Of a stretch of DNA of 64,000 nt, positions 17,705-27,267 are shown one piece after another. The position numbers were made by a program, and so were the translations under genes. Positions within the stretch are counted from its first letter, which is position 1, and the number at the start of each line of letters is the position of its first letter. This DNA is from Pedobacter chitinilyticus (lineage in GTDB: Bacteria > Bacteroidota > Bacteroidia > Sphingobacteriales > Sphingobacteriaceae), in assembly GCF_003313385.1 (NCBI RefSeq), contig NZ_QMHN01000001.1, positions 929,325 through 993,324 of the forward strand. Reading direction: 5' to 3'. Under the pieces are notes generated by a model. The model had not been told where the DNA came from, searched no databases, and saw nothing but the letters and a program-made list of their open reading frames with translations.

Positions 17705-17728
17705 ATTTAAGGATTACATTCCTTAAAT
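17705..17728. repeat. Intergenic inverted repeat ATTTAAGGA/TCCTTAAAT
   Basis: Perfect 9-bp arms at 17705-17713 and 17720-17728 with a 6-base loop, between the divergent TPR and etfB genes. A related palindrome with the same core lies at 37653-37683. It could be a regulator-binding site. Confidence 0.4.
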
Positions 17729-17759
17729 TGCACAAACAAAAGTAGAATCTTTAGGTTCT

Positions 17760-17767
17760 TAACTTTG
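17760..17767 (+). promoter_or_regulatory. -7 promoter element of etfB
   Basis: TAACTTTG, an exact TAnnTTTG match, 79 bases before the etfB ATG, would give a leader of about 73 bases. Confidence 0.5.
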
Positions 17768-17846
17768 TTGGCAAATATATAACATATCAACCAGTGCAAT
17801 AATTTAATTGACATAGCTGAATTTTACCTTAATCAAATATATAAAT

Positions 17847-18584
17847 ATGAAAATTCTAGTTTGTATCAGTAACGTTCCAGACACGACCACAAAAATAACC
17901 TTTACGGGTGACAATACCCAATTCAATACTGCAGGTGTACAATTCATCGTTAATCCGTATGATGAGATTGCGCTTTCTAGAGCTATTGAGCTTTGCGAAG
18001 GTGGAAAGGGAACTGTAACCGTAGTAAATGTTGGCGAAAGTGCTACCGAACCAACCATCAGAAAAGCACTAGCTATTGGTGCTGACGATGCCGTAAGAAT
18101 AAATGCAGCCCCTAGAGATGCTTATTTTGTGGCTAAACAAATTGCCGAATATGCAAAATCTAACGAATTTGATATGATTTTATGTGGTAGAGAATCAATT
18201 GATTATAATGGTTCTCAAGTAGCCGCAATGATTGGCGAATTCTTAGACATCCCTTCCATCTCTATCATTAAAAAATTAGATTATGATGGTTCTACTGCAA
18301 CCATTGAACGCGAAATTGAGGGCGGTAAAGAAGTGGTGACTGTAAGTGGTAAATTTGTAGCAAGTTGTGCTGAAGGAACTGCAGAAGCTAAAATCCCTAA
18401 CATGAGAGGGATCATGTCTGCACGTACAAAGCCATTACAAACCGTAGAAGCGGTAGATGTTCCAGAATTGAGCAAAATTAGCAAGTTTGAAACTCCTGCA
18501 CCTCGTGGTTCGGTGAAGTTAATTCCTGCTGAAAGTGCAGAAGAACTTATCGGCTTATTACATACCGAAGCTAAAGTGATCTAG
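17847..18584 (+). CDS. etfB: Electron transfer flavoprotein, beta subunit
   Basis: A 245-residue ETF beta subunit that binds AMP and pairs with EtfA. Together they carry electrons from acyl-CoA and other dehydrogenases to the quinone pool. Signatures are MKILVCISNVPDTTTKI, NPYDEIALSRAIEL, LCGRESIDYNGSQVAAMIGEFL and the late SGKFVASCAEGTAEAKIPNMRGIMSARTKPL, the family's conserved C-terminal loop. Start ATG 17847. EtfA follows after 75 bases in the same direction; no ETF-quinone oxidoreductase gene is in the window. Confidence 0.96.
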   Translation: MKILVCISNVPDTTTKITFTGDNTQFNTAGVQFIVNPYDEIALSRAIELCEGGKGTVTVVNVGESATEPTIRKALAIGADDAVRINAAPRDAYFVAKQIAEYAKSNEFDMILCGRESIDYNGSQVAAMIGEFLDIPSISIIKKLDYDGSTATIEREIEGGKEVVTVSGKFVASCAEGTAEAKIPNMRGIMSARTKPLQTVEAVDVPELSKISKFETPAPRGSVKLIPAESAEELIGLLHTEAKVI

Positions 18585-18659
18585 TGATCTTTAAGCAAAC
18601 CTTAATCGTTTAAAAAGTTAAATTAGAAAACATCCCGATGGGATTTCAAATAGATTAAT

Positions 18660-19622
18660 ATGTCAGTATTAGTATATGTAGAACAAGTTGAAGGAAAGTT
18701 CAAAAAATCAGTATTCGAAGCTGTATCTTATGCCAAAGCCATTGCGGACCAACAAGGTACTAGCTTAAGTGCAGTATCTATTGGTAATGTTGCAGATAGT
18801 GAATTGAATGAACTTGGAAAATATGGAGCAAGCAAAGTTTTAAAAGTAGAGGCCGATCAACTTAAGAATTTTGTAAATCAAGCTTACGCTGCTGTGATTG
18901 CCGAAGCCGCTAAAAAAGAAGGTGCCAACATCGTTGTGCTTTCTAACTCATTCTCTGGAAAAGGTTTAGCGCCTAGAGTTGCCGTAAAGCTTGAAGCAGG
19001 TTTAATTGATGGTGCTGTGGACCTACCTACTGGTGACTTTTCTGTAAAGAAAACCGCTTTCTCTGGAAAAGCTTTCGCCATCACCACCTTAACATCAGCC
19101 AACAAAGTAATTGCTTTAAATCCAAATGCTTTTGGAGTAAAAGAGAATCATACCAATATTACCATTGAAGCCTTTAGTCCAGAAGTAAAATCAAGCGACT
19201 TAGCTGCTATTGTAAAAGAAATTGTACGTGCTACCAATAAAGTCTCATTACCTGACGCAGAGATCGTTGTTTCTGGTGGTAGAGGCTTAAAAGGTCCAGA
19301 AAACTGGGGAATGGTAGAAGAATTAGCAGATCTTTTGGGAGCTGCAACCGCTTGTTCAAAACCAGTTTCTGATGCCGATTGGAGACCTCACTCTGAGCAC
19401 GTTGGACAAACGGGTATTGCCATCAGTCCTAATTTATACATTGCCATTGGTATTTCAGGTGCCATCCAACATTTGGCAGGTGTAAGTTCATCAAAAGTAA
19501 TTGTGGTAATCAATAAAGATGCTGAGGCGCCGTTCTTTAAGGTAGCCGATTATGGTATTGTAGGCGATGCTTTTGAAGTAGTTCCTAAAATAATTGCAGC
19601 GTTAAAAGCACATAAGGGCTAG
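18660..19622 (+). CDS. etfA: Electron transfer flavoprotein, alpha subunit
   Basis: A 320-residue FAD-binding partner of EtfB. The N-terminal nucleotide-binding-like domain covers about 1-185. The C-terminal FAD domain has the signature [14 protein letters not shown], then [34 protein letters not shown] and [19 protein letters not shown]. Cytoplasmic heterodimer with EtfB. Start ATG 18660. It is followed 31 bases later by the bifunctional nuclease gene, probably in the same transcript. Confidence 0.96.
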   Translation: MSVLVYVEQVEGKFKKSVFEAVSYAKAIADQQGTSLSAVSIGNVADSELNELGKYGASKVLKVEADQLKNFVNQAYAAVIAEAAKKEGANIVVLSNSFSGKGLAPRVAVKLEAGLIDGAVDLPTGDFSVKKTAFSGKAFAITTLTSANKVIALNPNAFGVKENHTNITIEAFSPEVKSSDLAAIVKEIVRATNKVSLPDAEIVVSGGRGLKGPENWGMVEELADLLGAATACSKPVSDADWRPHSEHVGQTGIAISPNLYIAIGISGAIQHLAGVSSSKVIVVINKDAEAPFFKVADYGIVGDAFEVVPKIIAALKAHKG

Positions 19623-19653
19623 TCAACCACATTGAAGCGCTGATTTTTTAAGG

Positions 19654-20271
19654 ATGAAGAAGGTTAAACTTGATATTGTAGGATTATCGTACAGCCAAAC
19701 ACAATCTGGTGCATACGCACTTGTTTTGGGAGAAGTAAATGGACGTAGAAGACTTCCTATTATTATAGGTGCATTTGAGGCGCAAGCCATTGCTATCGAG
19801 ATTGAGAAAATGTCTCCTACCCGACCGCTTACTCATGATTTGTTTAAATCATTTGCGCAAGCTTATCAGGTAGAAATTACAGAAGTATTGATCTACAATT
19901 TAGTTGACGGTGTATTTTTCGCTAAACTAATTTGTAATAAAGATGGCGAGCAGGTAGAAATAGATGCTCGTACTTCAGACGCCATTGCGATTGCAGTAAG
20001 ATTTAATGCGATTATTTATACCTACGAGTTTATTCTAGCCTCTGCAGGAATTGTGATTGAAGGAAATGATTTTCTGTTCCTCGAAAATATAGAGAGTATT
20101 ACGGGCGGACAAACGCCAGAGGAGACACAACCTCCTATGGCAGTATCTGGATATCAAAGTTTATCATTGGAAGAACTTCAACAAAAATTAGAAAAAGCAC
20201 TATCCGATGAGGCTTATGAAAAAGCCGCTAGGATTAGAGACGAAATCAATAGAAGAAATGCAGGTAAATAA
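19654..20271 (+). CDS. Bifunctional nuclease family protein (DUF151) with UVR motif
   Basis: A 205-residue protein. The N-terminal BFN/DUF151 domain (about 1-135) carries LPIIIGAFEAQAIAIEIE and RTSDAIAIAVRFNAIIYT, the two family blocks. The C-terminal end (about 165-200, SLEELQQKLEKALSDEAYEKAARIRDEI) is a UvrB/UvrC-type UVR motif, a helical hairpin for protein contact. DUF151 proteins are described as nucleases in plants and are common in Bacteroidota, but the bacterial role is unclear. The 3' end of the gene forms the terminator stem. Confidence 0.9.
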   Translation: MKKVKLDIVGLSYSQTQSGAYALVLGEVNGRRRLPIIIGAFEAQAIAIEIEKMSPTRPLTHDLFKSFAQAYQVEITEVLIYNLVDGVFFAKLICNKDGEQVEIDARTSDAIAIAVRFNAIIYTYEFILASAGIVIEGNDFLFLENIESITGGQTPEETQPPMAVSGYQSLSLEELQQKLEKALSDEAYEKAARIRDEINRRNAGK

Positions 20272-20284
20272 CCTGCATTTTTTT
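20256..20284 (+). terminator. Terminator overlapping end of DUF151 gene
   Basis: Perfect 10-bp stem AAATGCAGGT (20256-20265) with ACCTGCATTT (20271-20280), a 5-base loop and a T run. It overlaps the last codons and the stop. Confidence 0.8.
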
Positions 20285-20371
20285 GTTTAAACGCTGTTCA
20301 TTTAACCGCTATTTTTCACCACACTACATTCAAAACTTATCGTGATAAAAAATCTACTTAGCTTATGCGCT

Positions 20372-20379
20372 TAAATTTG
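20372..20379 (+). promoter_or_regulatory. -7 promoter element of the nucleoside symporter gene
   Basis: TAAATTTG, an exact TAnnTTTG match, 61 bases before the ATG at 20441. Confidence 0.5.
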
Positions 20380-20440
20380 TCATGTACTAAAAAAAAGTCC
20401 TATCTTCAAACCGTTCAAAACTAAAACGAATTTATTGCGG

Positions 20441-21826
20441 ATGAATATTAAGCTACGCTTAACAATCATGAGCTTCATGCAGTTCTTTGTGTGGGCCGCT
20501 TGGTTAATTACTATTGCCAATTATTGGTTTGGCACTAAACAGTGGGATGGTGCCCATTTTGGAATCATATTTTCCACTATGGGAATAGCGTCTTTGTTCA
20601 TGCCAACAATTACTGGCATTTTAGCAGATAAATGGATTAATGCCGAAAAGCTTTATGCGATCTTGCATCTCATGTATGCAGCCGTGATGTTTTATTTACC
20701 TCAGGTAGATAATCCTCAAACTTTTTTCTGGATTATTCTTTTAGCCATGTGTTTTTATATGCCTACTATAGCATTAAGTAATTCTATAAGTTATACTACT
20801 TTAAAGAATAGCGAGCTTGATGTGGTTAAAAGCTTCCCTCCTATACGTGTGTGGGGAACTGTTGGTTTTATTGTAGCGATGTGGGTAACCAATTTAACTG
20901 GTAGCAAGGCTAGTGCTAATCAATTTTACATTGCTGGTGTAGGCGCTATCTTTTTAGGACTTTATTCGTTCACTTTACCGAAGTGTTTACCAACAAAATC
21001 TGTATCAGAAAAAGCAGGTTTTGTACAAAGCTTAGGTTTGGAAGCATTTAAATTATTTACAAACTATAAAATGGCATTGTTTTTTGTTTTCTCCATGTTT
21101 TTGGGAGGCGCATTACAATTAACGAATGCTTATGGCGATGTTTTTTTAGATGAGTTCAAATTATTCCCTGTCTATTCAGACTCTTTGGTGGTAAGATATT
21201 CTACATTAATTATCTCTATATCTCAAGTATCTGAAACTTTATTCATTTTAGCGATACCATTCTTTTTGAAACGTTTTGGTATTAAAAAAGTGATTGTAAT
21301 TTCTATGTTGGCATGGGTTTTTCGCTTCGGACTATTTGCTTATGGTGATCCTGCCGGTGGACTATGGATGATTATTTTATCATGTATTGTATATGGTATG
21401 GCATTCGATTTCTTTAATATCTCGGGATCGTTATTTGTAGAAACTTCAACTACAGCTAAAATACGTTCTTCTGCTCAAGGTTTATTTATGATGATGACCA
21501 ATGGTTTTGGAGCCATTTTAGGCAGTTTGTTATCTGGTTGGATGATTGATAAATATTTCACTAAATTTTACACAAATATTCAGTCTACAGCTGATTTAGT
21601 TAATACCGATGTTAATAACGAGCATTTACGTAAATTTTTAGGCGACAAAGGCATTAATGTTTTGGCTGATGGAAGTTTAAGCCGTGCATTAGACGTAAAA
21701 GACTGGCATAACATCTGGTTAAGTTTTGCGCTTTACGCTTTAGTAATTACCGTTTTATTTGCCCTAATGTTCAAGCACAAACATACCCGTGCTGAAGAAG
21801 AAGCGATCAACAAAATCAGTCACTAA
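20441..21826 (+). CDS. Nucleoside:H+ symporter, NupG/NHS family MFS
   Basis: A 461-residue inner-membrane transporter with about 12 hydrophobic segments. The N-terminus (LTIMSFMQFFVWAAWLITIANYW) and the segment MPTIALSNSISYTTLKN...FPPIRVWGTVGFI are characteristic of the nucleoside:H+ symporter family. It would take up nucleosides with protons. The start is ATG 20441 (MNIKLRLTIM); a TTG at 20435 adds only two residues. A 168-base promoter region lies upstream behind the DUF151 terminator. The DUF3667 gene follows by 16 bases. Confidence 0.9.
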   Translation: MNIKLRLTIMSFMQFFVWAAWLITIANYWFGTKQWDGAHFGIIFSTMGIASLFMPTITGILADKWINAEKLYAILHLMYAAVMFYLPQVDNPQTFFWIILLAMCFYMPTIALSNSISYTTLKNSELDVVKSFPPIRVWGTVGFIVAMWVTNLTGSKASANQFYIAGVGAIFLGLYSFTLPKCLPTKSVSEKAGFVQSLGLEAFKLFTNYKMALFFVFSMFLGGALQLTNAYGDVFLDEFKLFPVYSDSLVVRYSTLIISISQVSETLFILAIPFFLKRFGIKKVIVISMLAWVFRFGLFAYGDPAGGLWMIILSCIVYGMAFDFFNISGSLFVETSTTAKIRSSAQGLFMMMTNGFGAILGSLLSGWMIDKYFTKFYTNIQSTADLVNTDVNNEHLRKFLGDKGINVLADGSLSRALDVKDWHNIWLSFALYALVITVLFALMFKHKHTRAEEEAINKISH

Positions 21827-21842
21827 TTATATTTAAATCCCA

Positions 21843-22922
21843 ATGTCATCCGTAAAGCTTAGGAAAGAAAAAGATTGCTTAAACTGTGGCCACCATGTTG
21901 AAGAAACTTATTGCCCTCATTGTGGACAGGAAAACATAGAATTAAAGGAAGATGCTTTGCACATGATTACTCATGCCATTGCAGATTATTTCCATTTTGA
22001 ACATAAGTTTTTTGGCACCATTAAACCCCTGCTTTTTAAGCCCGGGCAACTTACGGTAGACTATGTTGCTGGAAAAAGGGCATCGTTCCTCCACCCTATT
22101 AAGCTTTATATCTTTATCAGTATCGTATTTTTTATCATCATTTTTAGTGGTAGTGAAAAGAAAAACCACGAATCGGAAAGAAAAGCAGCAGCCGTTACTG
22201 AAAAATTGGATAAGGACTCTTTATTAGTATCAGATGATGTAGAGGAAGTAAGGCAAGTGTTGAAATATCTACCCATAGCTAGAGTAAAAAAGGATAGTAT
22301 TTTAAGAGCAGTTGAAAAGGATATTAGAGAAAATGGCACAACAAGAATCAATATTGATTCTTTACCATATAAGAAAAGTAGATTTAATGCTTTTGCTCGG
22401 GAAGGAACCATCGAGCAATACGAAAAGAAGCAACGTGCCTTGCCCAAAGAGGAACGTGATAATTTCATTATAAACTACTTCTCCAAAAAAAGCATACAGT
22501 TTAATAAATATCCAGATCCAGGGCAGAAAATAAAAGAGGACTCTATCAAGCTCATTCCTAAAATGATGTTTGTGCTACTTCCGCTTTTTGCTATAATTTT
22601 AAAATTAGTTTACATTAGAAAGAAGCGTTTTTATTATGAACATCTTATTTATTCGTTCCATACTCATTCGGCCATTTTCTTAAGCTTTATTGTTGCAGCC
22701 CTACTGGTATGGTTGACAAGATTTGTAATGGACATTGAATGGCTGATTGGTACACTCGGGTTTTTATATATCCTTTGGTATATCTACCGTTCGCTCAGAA
22801 CATTTTATGGTAGTACCAGATGGGTTACTTTGCTAAAAGTATTCTTCTTGTTCTTTTGCTACAGCATGTTGATCACGCTATGTTTTATTTTAATTATTGC
22901 TGTTAGCGTTGTTTCGATTTAA
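21843..22922 (+). CDS. DUF3667 membrane protein
   Basis: A 359-residue protein of a family common in Bacteroidota. It starts with a zinc-ribbon-like segment CLNCGHHVEETYCPHCGQ (two CxxC pairs, about residues 13-30). Then come the conserved HAIADYFHFEHKFFGTIKPLLFKPGQLTVDY and a first membrane helix (about 88-103). A charged soluble stretch and about three C-terminal hydrophobic segments follow. Function unknown. It is probably cotranscribed with the symporter. Confidence 0.88.
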   Translation: MSSVKLRKEKDCLNCGHHVEETYCPHCGQENIELKEDALHMITHAIADYFHFEHKFFGTIKPLLFKPGQLTVDYVAGKRASFLHPIKLYIFISIVFFIIIFSGSEKKNHESERKAAAVTEKLDKDSLLVSDDVEEVRQVLKYLPIARVKKDSILRAVEKDIRENGTTRINIDSLPYKKSRFNAFAREGTIEQYEKKQRALPKEERDNFIINYFSKKSIQFNKYPDPGQKIKEDSIKLIPKMMFVLLPLFAIILKLVYIRKKRFYYEHLIYSFHTHSAIFLSFIVAALLVWLTRFVMDIEWLIGTLGFLYILWYIYRSLRTFYGSTRWVTLLKVFFLFFCYSMLITLCFILIIAVSVVSI

Positions 22923-22943
22923 CATAAAACTTTTTTTTATAAA

Positions 22944-22971
22944 AAGGCTATAAAGATTCCTAAATAGCCTT
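22944..22971. terminator. Possible weak hairpin behind the DUF3667 gene
   Basis: Stem AAGGCTAT (22944-22951) with ATAGCCTT (22964-22971), 12-base loop. T-rich sequence lies on its left side only, so it would work better on the minus strand. The rest of 22923-23120 is AT-rich with no gene. Confidence 0.35.
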
Positions 22972-23120
22972 CTTACTTAGGAGGATATCAATTTTCAATT
23001 CATCTTTTAAAACGATGAATTCACTATGTTTCTAAGTATTTGTAAATCACATAGACATATAGGAGAATTATTTCTTATGTTATAGCGTGTAATCTTAAAG
23101 AAAAATTAAAAAATTAAGCA

Positions 23121-23150
23121 ATAAAAAAGCCGGCAATCCACCGGCTTAAC
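23121..23150 (-). terminator. Terminator of citrate synthase
   Basis: Stem AAGCCGG/CCGGCTT (23127-23133 and 23141-23147) with a 7-base loop, followed on the minus strand by six T. It lies about 40 bases after the citrate synthase stop. Confidence 0.8.
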
Positions 23151-23186
23151 AACTATATATTTGGTTGTAAAGAGAGTTCTTGTTTA

Positions 23187-24455
23187 TTACAAGTGCTTAT
23201 CAACATCACCAACGTATATTTGACGTGGTCTGCCAATTGGCTCTTTGTTTGTTCTCATTTCTTTCCACTGAGCAATCCATCCTGGAAGACGACCTAAAGC
23301 AAAAAGTACGGTAAACATTTCTGATGGGAATCCTAAAGCTCTGTAAATGATACCTGAGTAGAAATCTACGTTTGGATATAATTTACGCTCAATAAAATAA
23401 GGATCTGTTAAAGCTGCTTGCTCGAGTTTTTTAGCAATTTCCAATACTGGATCGTTAATACCTAAACTTTCTAAGATGTCATCACAAGCTTTTTTAATGA
23501 TTTTAGCTCTTGGATCAAAGTTTTTGTACACACGGTGACCAAATCCCATCATACGGAATGGATCGTTTTTATCTTTAGCTTTTGCAATCCATTTATCAGT
23601 ATCACCACCATCCGCTTTGATTTTCTCCAACATTTCAATTACTGCTTGGTTAGCGCCACCATGTAATGGTCCCCAAAGCGCAGAAATACCTGCTGAAATA
23701 GAAGCATAAAGGTTACAATCAGATGAACCTACAATTCTAACCGTAGAAGTTGAGCAGTTTTGCTCGTGGTCAGCATGTAAGATCAATAATTTATTCATTG
23801 CACTTACCACTACTGGATTTGGTTCGAAATCTTCGGTACGTTGACCAAAGGTCATCCAAAGGTAGTTGGTAATGTAATCGTATTTGTTTTTAGGATAGAT
23901 TAACGGATGACCTAGCGATTTTTTATAGATGAAAGCCACGATGGTGGTCATCTTAGCCAACATTTTAATAATGGTAAGGTCTTTTTCCTCTTCCGATTGG
24001 TTAGCTTCTAAGCTCTCAGGGTAAAAGGTTGAAAGTGAGCAAACCAATGATGACAACTGAGCCATAGGATGTGATTTCGAAGGATAACCGTCAAAAAACT
24101 TCTTCATATCCTCATGAATCAGCGTGTGCATGCTGATATCCTGTTGGAATTTTTCTATTCTTTCTTGAGAAGGAAGTTCTCCATAAATCAATAAATAGGC
24201 AACTTCTAAAAACGACGCTTTTTCGGCTAGTTCTTCAATAGGATATCCGCGATATTTTAATATACCTTCTTCACCATCTAAAAAGGTAATGGCGCTTTTG
24301 GTAGAACCAGTATTTTTGTATCCAAAATCTAATGTAATGTGACCTGTTAGATCTCTTAATTTTGAAATATCGATAGCCTTCTCTCCTTCTGTTCCGGTAA
24401 TGATCGGAAACTCGTAGGTCTGTCCGTCTATCTTAATTTCTGCAGTAGTTGACAT
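23187..24455 (-). CDS. gltA: Citrate synthase
   Basis: Condenses acetyl-CoA and oxaloacetate at the entry of the TCA cycle; 422 residues, the large Gram-negative type. The catalytic regions are LILHADHEQNCSTSTVR, GPLHGGANQAVIEML and MMGFGHRVYKNFDPRA (active-site His), with the Asp in LYPNVDFYSG. The N-terminal extension (IKIDGQTYEFPIITGTEG) is typical of the allosteric hexameric forms. Start ATG 24455 with an exact -7 promoter element about 60 bases upstream. It is a monocistronic gene with its own terminator. Confidence 0.97.
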   Translation of the reverse strand: MSTTAEIKIDGQTYEFPIITGTEGEKAIDISKLRDLTGHITLDFGYKNTGSTKSAITFLDGEEGILKYRGYPIEELAEKASFLEVAYLLIYGELPSQERIEKFQQDISMHTLIHEDMKKFFDGYPSKSHPMAQLSSLVCSLSTFYPESLEANQSEEEKDLTIIKMLAKMTTIVAFIYKKSLGHPLIYPKNKYDYITNYLWMTFGQRTEDFEPNPVVVSAMNKLLILHADHEQNCSTSTVRIVGSSDCNLYASISAGISALWGPLHGGANQAVIEMLEKIKADGGDTDKWIAKAKDKNDPFRMMGFGHRVYKNFDPRAKIIKKACDDILESLGINDPVLEIAKKLEQAALTDPYFIERKLYPNVDFYSGIIYRALGFPSEMFTVLFALGRLPGWIAQWKEMRTNKEPIGRPRQIYVGDVDKHL

Positions 24456-24516
24456 ATATTTAAAATTTTATATAATTATAAGTAGTTATTTCCTTTTATT
24501 AAAATTTACGTTAAAA

Positions 24517-24524
24517 CAAACATA
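24517..24524 (-). promoter_or_regulatory. -7 promoter element of citrate synthase
   Basis: The minus strand reads TATGTTTG, an exact TAnnTTTG match, 61 bases before the gltA ATG. Confidence 0.55.
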
Positions 24525-24576
24525 AGGTTGTTACACTTTTTTGACGGTTCTAACCTCGTTTTAATCTCCATTTGGA

Positions 24577-25116
24577 TTATTTAGCCTTAATTTCTTCAGC
24601 TACTCGTCCGCATTCCATCATTTCATCTCCATAATATGGATTACGGATATTTTTTTCACTCGCTAACCAATCGCCCCCATCGCCGTTGTTAGCCATTGGG
24701 CAGTGCTGTAAGTAAATAGTGCCCGAAGTTAAAGCAGCATGTTTAAAAACTGGGATTACTTCTACATTTAAATCGTTAAAAGCTGTCCGTTGCGCTTTAA
24801 TATCTTTAGCTTCCGCAATTTTATGAGCAATAGTCGCTGCATTTTCACAACCCTCAAACCCTTTAAGGGCCATTGCCAACTCGTTAGCAGCAGGCTTAGC
24901 ATCATTATAATTTGTAGCCACCAATTGGTCTTTTAATTTGATGTAGCTGGCATAAATGGTTTGTAGCTTCTCATCGCTAAAACTTAATGCAACTGCTTTT
25001 GTGGTGTCGCTCTTAGATACAACTGTACTATCTTTTGTTTCTGTAGATTTATTGGAGCTATTACAAGCCAATAATATGGCTATACCTACCAAACCCAAAT
25101 ATTTTTTCCCTTGCAT
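24577..25116 (-). CDS. DUF3347 lipoprotein
   Basis: A 179-residue protein with lipoprotein signal MQGKKYLGLVGIAILLAC. The mature protein is a four-helix-type DUF3347 domain, ending in the conserved YLQHCPMANNGDGGDWLAS and IRNPYYGDEMMECGRV. Cys, Met and His here resemble the metal-binding C-terminal region seen on CusB-like copper efflux proteins. A role in periplasmic copper or metal binding is therefore inferred, not shown. Start ATG 25116 fits the signal peptide; in-frame ATG 25143 and TTG 25155 would add an unlikely N-terminal tail. No efflux genes are adjacent. Confidence 0.82.
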   Translation of the reverse strand: MQGKKYLGLVGIAILLACNSSNKSTETKDSTVVSKSDTTKAVALSFSDEKLQTIYASYIKLKDQLVATNYNDAKPAANELAMALKGFEGCENAATIAHKIAEAKDIKAQRTAFNDLNVEVIPVFKHAALTSGTIYLQHCPMANNGDGGDWLASEKNIRNPYYGDEMMECGRVAEEIKAK

Positions 25117-25211
25117 ACTTGTTATGTTTTTACGGATTGCCATCTGGTAAAACAATCCCTTAAGAGCTTATTTTGTTTTGTGCTCAAAATAGCATTTATA
25201 ATTCTAAAAAC

Positions 25212-25243
25212 ACAAAAAAAGCCCCGATAAAATTACCGGAGCT
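25212..25243 (-). terminator. Terminator of the outer-membrane protein gene
   Basis: Minus-strand stem AGCTCCGG / CGGGGCT with one G-U pair, followed by seven T, about 40 bases behind the stop at 25285. Confidence 0.7.
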
Positions 25244-25284
25244 CAATAATATTATATTTTAATTATAATTTGTTAACGTATATA

Positions 25285-25827
25285 TTATAGTTTAAAACCA
25301 TAAGCTAAACGCAAACCTACATAACCGTTATTAGTACCACTTTTCGAAAGTCCTTCGTACTTAACACCTAAGTCTAATCCATTACTCCAAGCATAACCAA
25401 TTGCAGGAGAATAGGTAAACCAAGTACCGCCGCCTTTATTGGTGCTAAATGCCGCACCTGCTTCAGCTAAACCATAGGCACCCGAACCCGTATCGCTAAA
25501 GAAGATTTTTAAACCAGCCTTAGCAGGAATGTAGTTAAAATTGCTTACGTCGACAGTGGTGTTACCAACGGTAATATCTTTATTGAAAATTGAGGTAAAA
25601 CCTGTGGTAATTGGAATAGACAATTGTCTGTCGATGTCTATTTGATAACGTAAGTCGGCACCCAAGGCGAAACTAGAGCCAGAGTTGGTTGGAATACCTG
25701 CGTTGATACCAACACCTAATTTCTGTCTAGAAGGATTAGTAGGTTCTGATTGTGCTTGAACGTTTGTGGTAACGAAGATAGCTAATGCAGCTACTGCAGC
25801 AGCTATTGATTTTGTATACTTTTTCAT
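25285..25827 (-). CDS. Small outer-membrane beta-barrel protein
   Basis: A 180-residue protein with Sec signal peptide (MKKYTKSIAAAVAALAIFVTTNVQAQ). The mature chain has alternating hydrophobic/polar strands and a C-terminal aromatic-rich strand (YVGLRLAYGFKL), as in eight-stranded barrels of the OmpW/OmpX type. Gly-rich turns (GINAGIPTNSGSSFALGADLRYQI) support this. Precise function unknown. It is monocistronic, with a terminator downstream and about 300 bases of AT-rich non-coding sequence upstream. Confidence 0.82.
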   Translation of the reverse strand: MKKYTKSIAAAVAALAIFVTTNVQAQSEPTNPSRQKLGVGINAGIPTNSGSSFALGADLRYQIDIDRQLSIPITTGFTSIFNKDITVGNTTVDVSNFNYIPAKAGLKIFFSDTGSGAYGLAEAGAAFSTNKGGGTWFTYSPAIGYAWSNGLDLGVKYEGLSKSGTNNGYVGLRLAYGFKL

Positions 25828-26127
25828 CTGTTTTTAATTTAATTGATGAGGTTCCATTTCATCATCCGATTATATTTTAATGGAATGGTCTTTCATCTTT
25901 TTGTTTAACATTTGTGATTGCTTTTGTTACAACACGCAATCGCAGCAAAATGTTCAAACAATATGCCATTATGTATTTAAAAACGTTAAAAAAACAAACA
26001 TAACTACATGAATTACAATTGATTTAAATAAAAAATAAGAAATTAAATTACTGAGTAGGTAGAAGGAATTTCATCTATGAAATATGTACTAAATACTACA
26101 CAAATCTGTTACACAATAAAAGATTCG
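25828..26127. other. Non-coding AT-rich spacer
   Basis: About 300 bases between the outer-membrane protein gene and the adenine methylase gene. I see no tRNA-like fold and no ORF with coding character. A short perfect palindrome, ATTTCATCTATGAAAT, lies near 26070. The region should hold the promoter of the outer-membrane protein gene on its left side. Confidence 0.6.
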
Positions 26128-27252
26128 CTAGTAATTGGTAATGATTAAATGCGTAGCCTTTCTATTATTTCGACCCCTTACATTATAGACATACTTCTTA
26201 TCAAAGGTGGTAATTTTAACAGAAGGATGGCGATATAACTCAAGAATAAATGGGGTTTCTTTAATCACAACCATCCATTTAGCGACGCAGCTAATTAGGA
26301 AATCTGCCAGTCTTTTTTGATCATCTAGCGTAAAACTATTCTGATCATATTCAGAAAACTCACTATCGTAAGGAGGATCTAAAAAGATGAAATCTGAGGG
26401 TGTTAAGGTGATGCTAGCGAGCAGGATTTCAAAATCTTGATTATGAATTTCCGCATCTTGAAACAGGTTTTGAAGAGGCTTGGTAAAGATGGTGTTTGCT
26501 TTCTTTCTAAATTTCTTTCTGTTATATAAAATACCACCGTATGGAATATTAAATACGCCTTTTTTGTTATACCTAAACATAGAAGCATAACAAAATTCCC
26601 TTACGAAGTACCAATTTGCGGCAGCATCGGCTTCGCTTAAGAAGTGCTTTTTGGTGTTTTTATTCAATAGGGTTCTGAAAAAAAGGTAAGTTCCGCTTTT
26701 AAGTGCCGTTTCAAAATGCTTTTTCAGTTCTTTAAAATCGAAAGTTTTGCCTGCCTTTGCACTGATACGCTGTAAACGTGAAGCTTTGCTTTCCATTCCC
26801 TTTTTTAGATGCTGATAAAATTCTGTTGGATTTTTTAGAAAGTCTTTGTTGCTTAAGGTGGATAGGCTTGTTAATGTTGCTGTAAGTTCTTTATCTATGG
26901 AAGCGGTTAGTGCCGAAATCTCAGCCTGGTTGAGTATAAAATCGCAAAATTTTTGACCTGTACTTTCCCAAAGCAATTCCGATAAAGTGGTTACTTCATC
27001 CCAAGCATCAGCATATTGACCGATCCTGGTTTTAAATGTCCTGCTTTTAATTTGCTGGTAAAACCGAATAAGATCCTGACTTTTATCGTTAATGATTACA
27101 GGGGTTTTGGGTTGCAAGGCGAAGAATACCCCTCCGCCACCAAAAAAAGGTTCTATATAACGTTCAAATTTGGGGATATGCTCCTGAAATAAGGCAAATT
27201 CCCTATACTTCCCTCCTGTCCACTTAATGATTGGCCTTATGATCCGTTTCAT
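26128..27252 (-). CDS. D12-class N6-adenine DNA methyltransferase (Dam-like)
   Basis: A 374-residue SAM-dependent DNA methylase. The N-terminal motif IIKWTGGKYREFALFQEHIP and FFGGGGVFFAL form the SAM-binding part. The catalytic motif DPPY is in FIFLDPPYDSEFSEYDQ near residue 290. A large insert separates the two, so recognition is not obvious from sequence; GATC methylation is only a family-based guess. Start ATG 27252, 15 bases after the miaA stop; a TTG at 27267 would touch that stop. No restriction endonuclease gene is next to it, so it looks like an orphan methylase in the miaA operon. Confidence 0.9.
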   Translation of the reverse strand: MKRIIRPIIKWTGGKYREFALFQEHIPKFERYIEPFFGGGGVFFALQPKTPVIINDKSQDLIRFYQQIKSRTFKTRIGQYADAWDEVTTLSELLWESTGQKFCDFILNQAEISALTASIDKELTATLTSLSTLSNKDFLKNPTEFYQHLKKGMESKASRLQRISAKAGKTFDFKELKKHFETALKSGTYLFFRTLLNKNTKKHFLSEADAAANWYFVREFCYASMFRYNKKGVFNIPYGGILYNRKKFRKKANTIFTKPLQNLFQDAEIHNQDFEILLASITLTPSDFIFLDPPYDSEFSEYDQNSFTLDDQKRLADFLISCVAKWMVVIKETPFILELYRHPSVKITTFDKKYVYNVRGRNNRKATHLIITNY

Positions 27253-27267
27253 AGGACGAAGATGCAA

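Noticed and set aside
25828..26127. Hidden tRNA or small RNA gene
   Set aside because: I saw no cloverleaf, CCA end or stable hairpin with terminator.
26128..27252. Restriction-modification system
   Set aside because: No endonuclease or specificity gene lies beside the methylase; neighbours are miaA and the GNAT-like gene.
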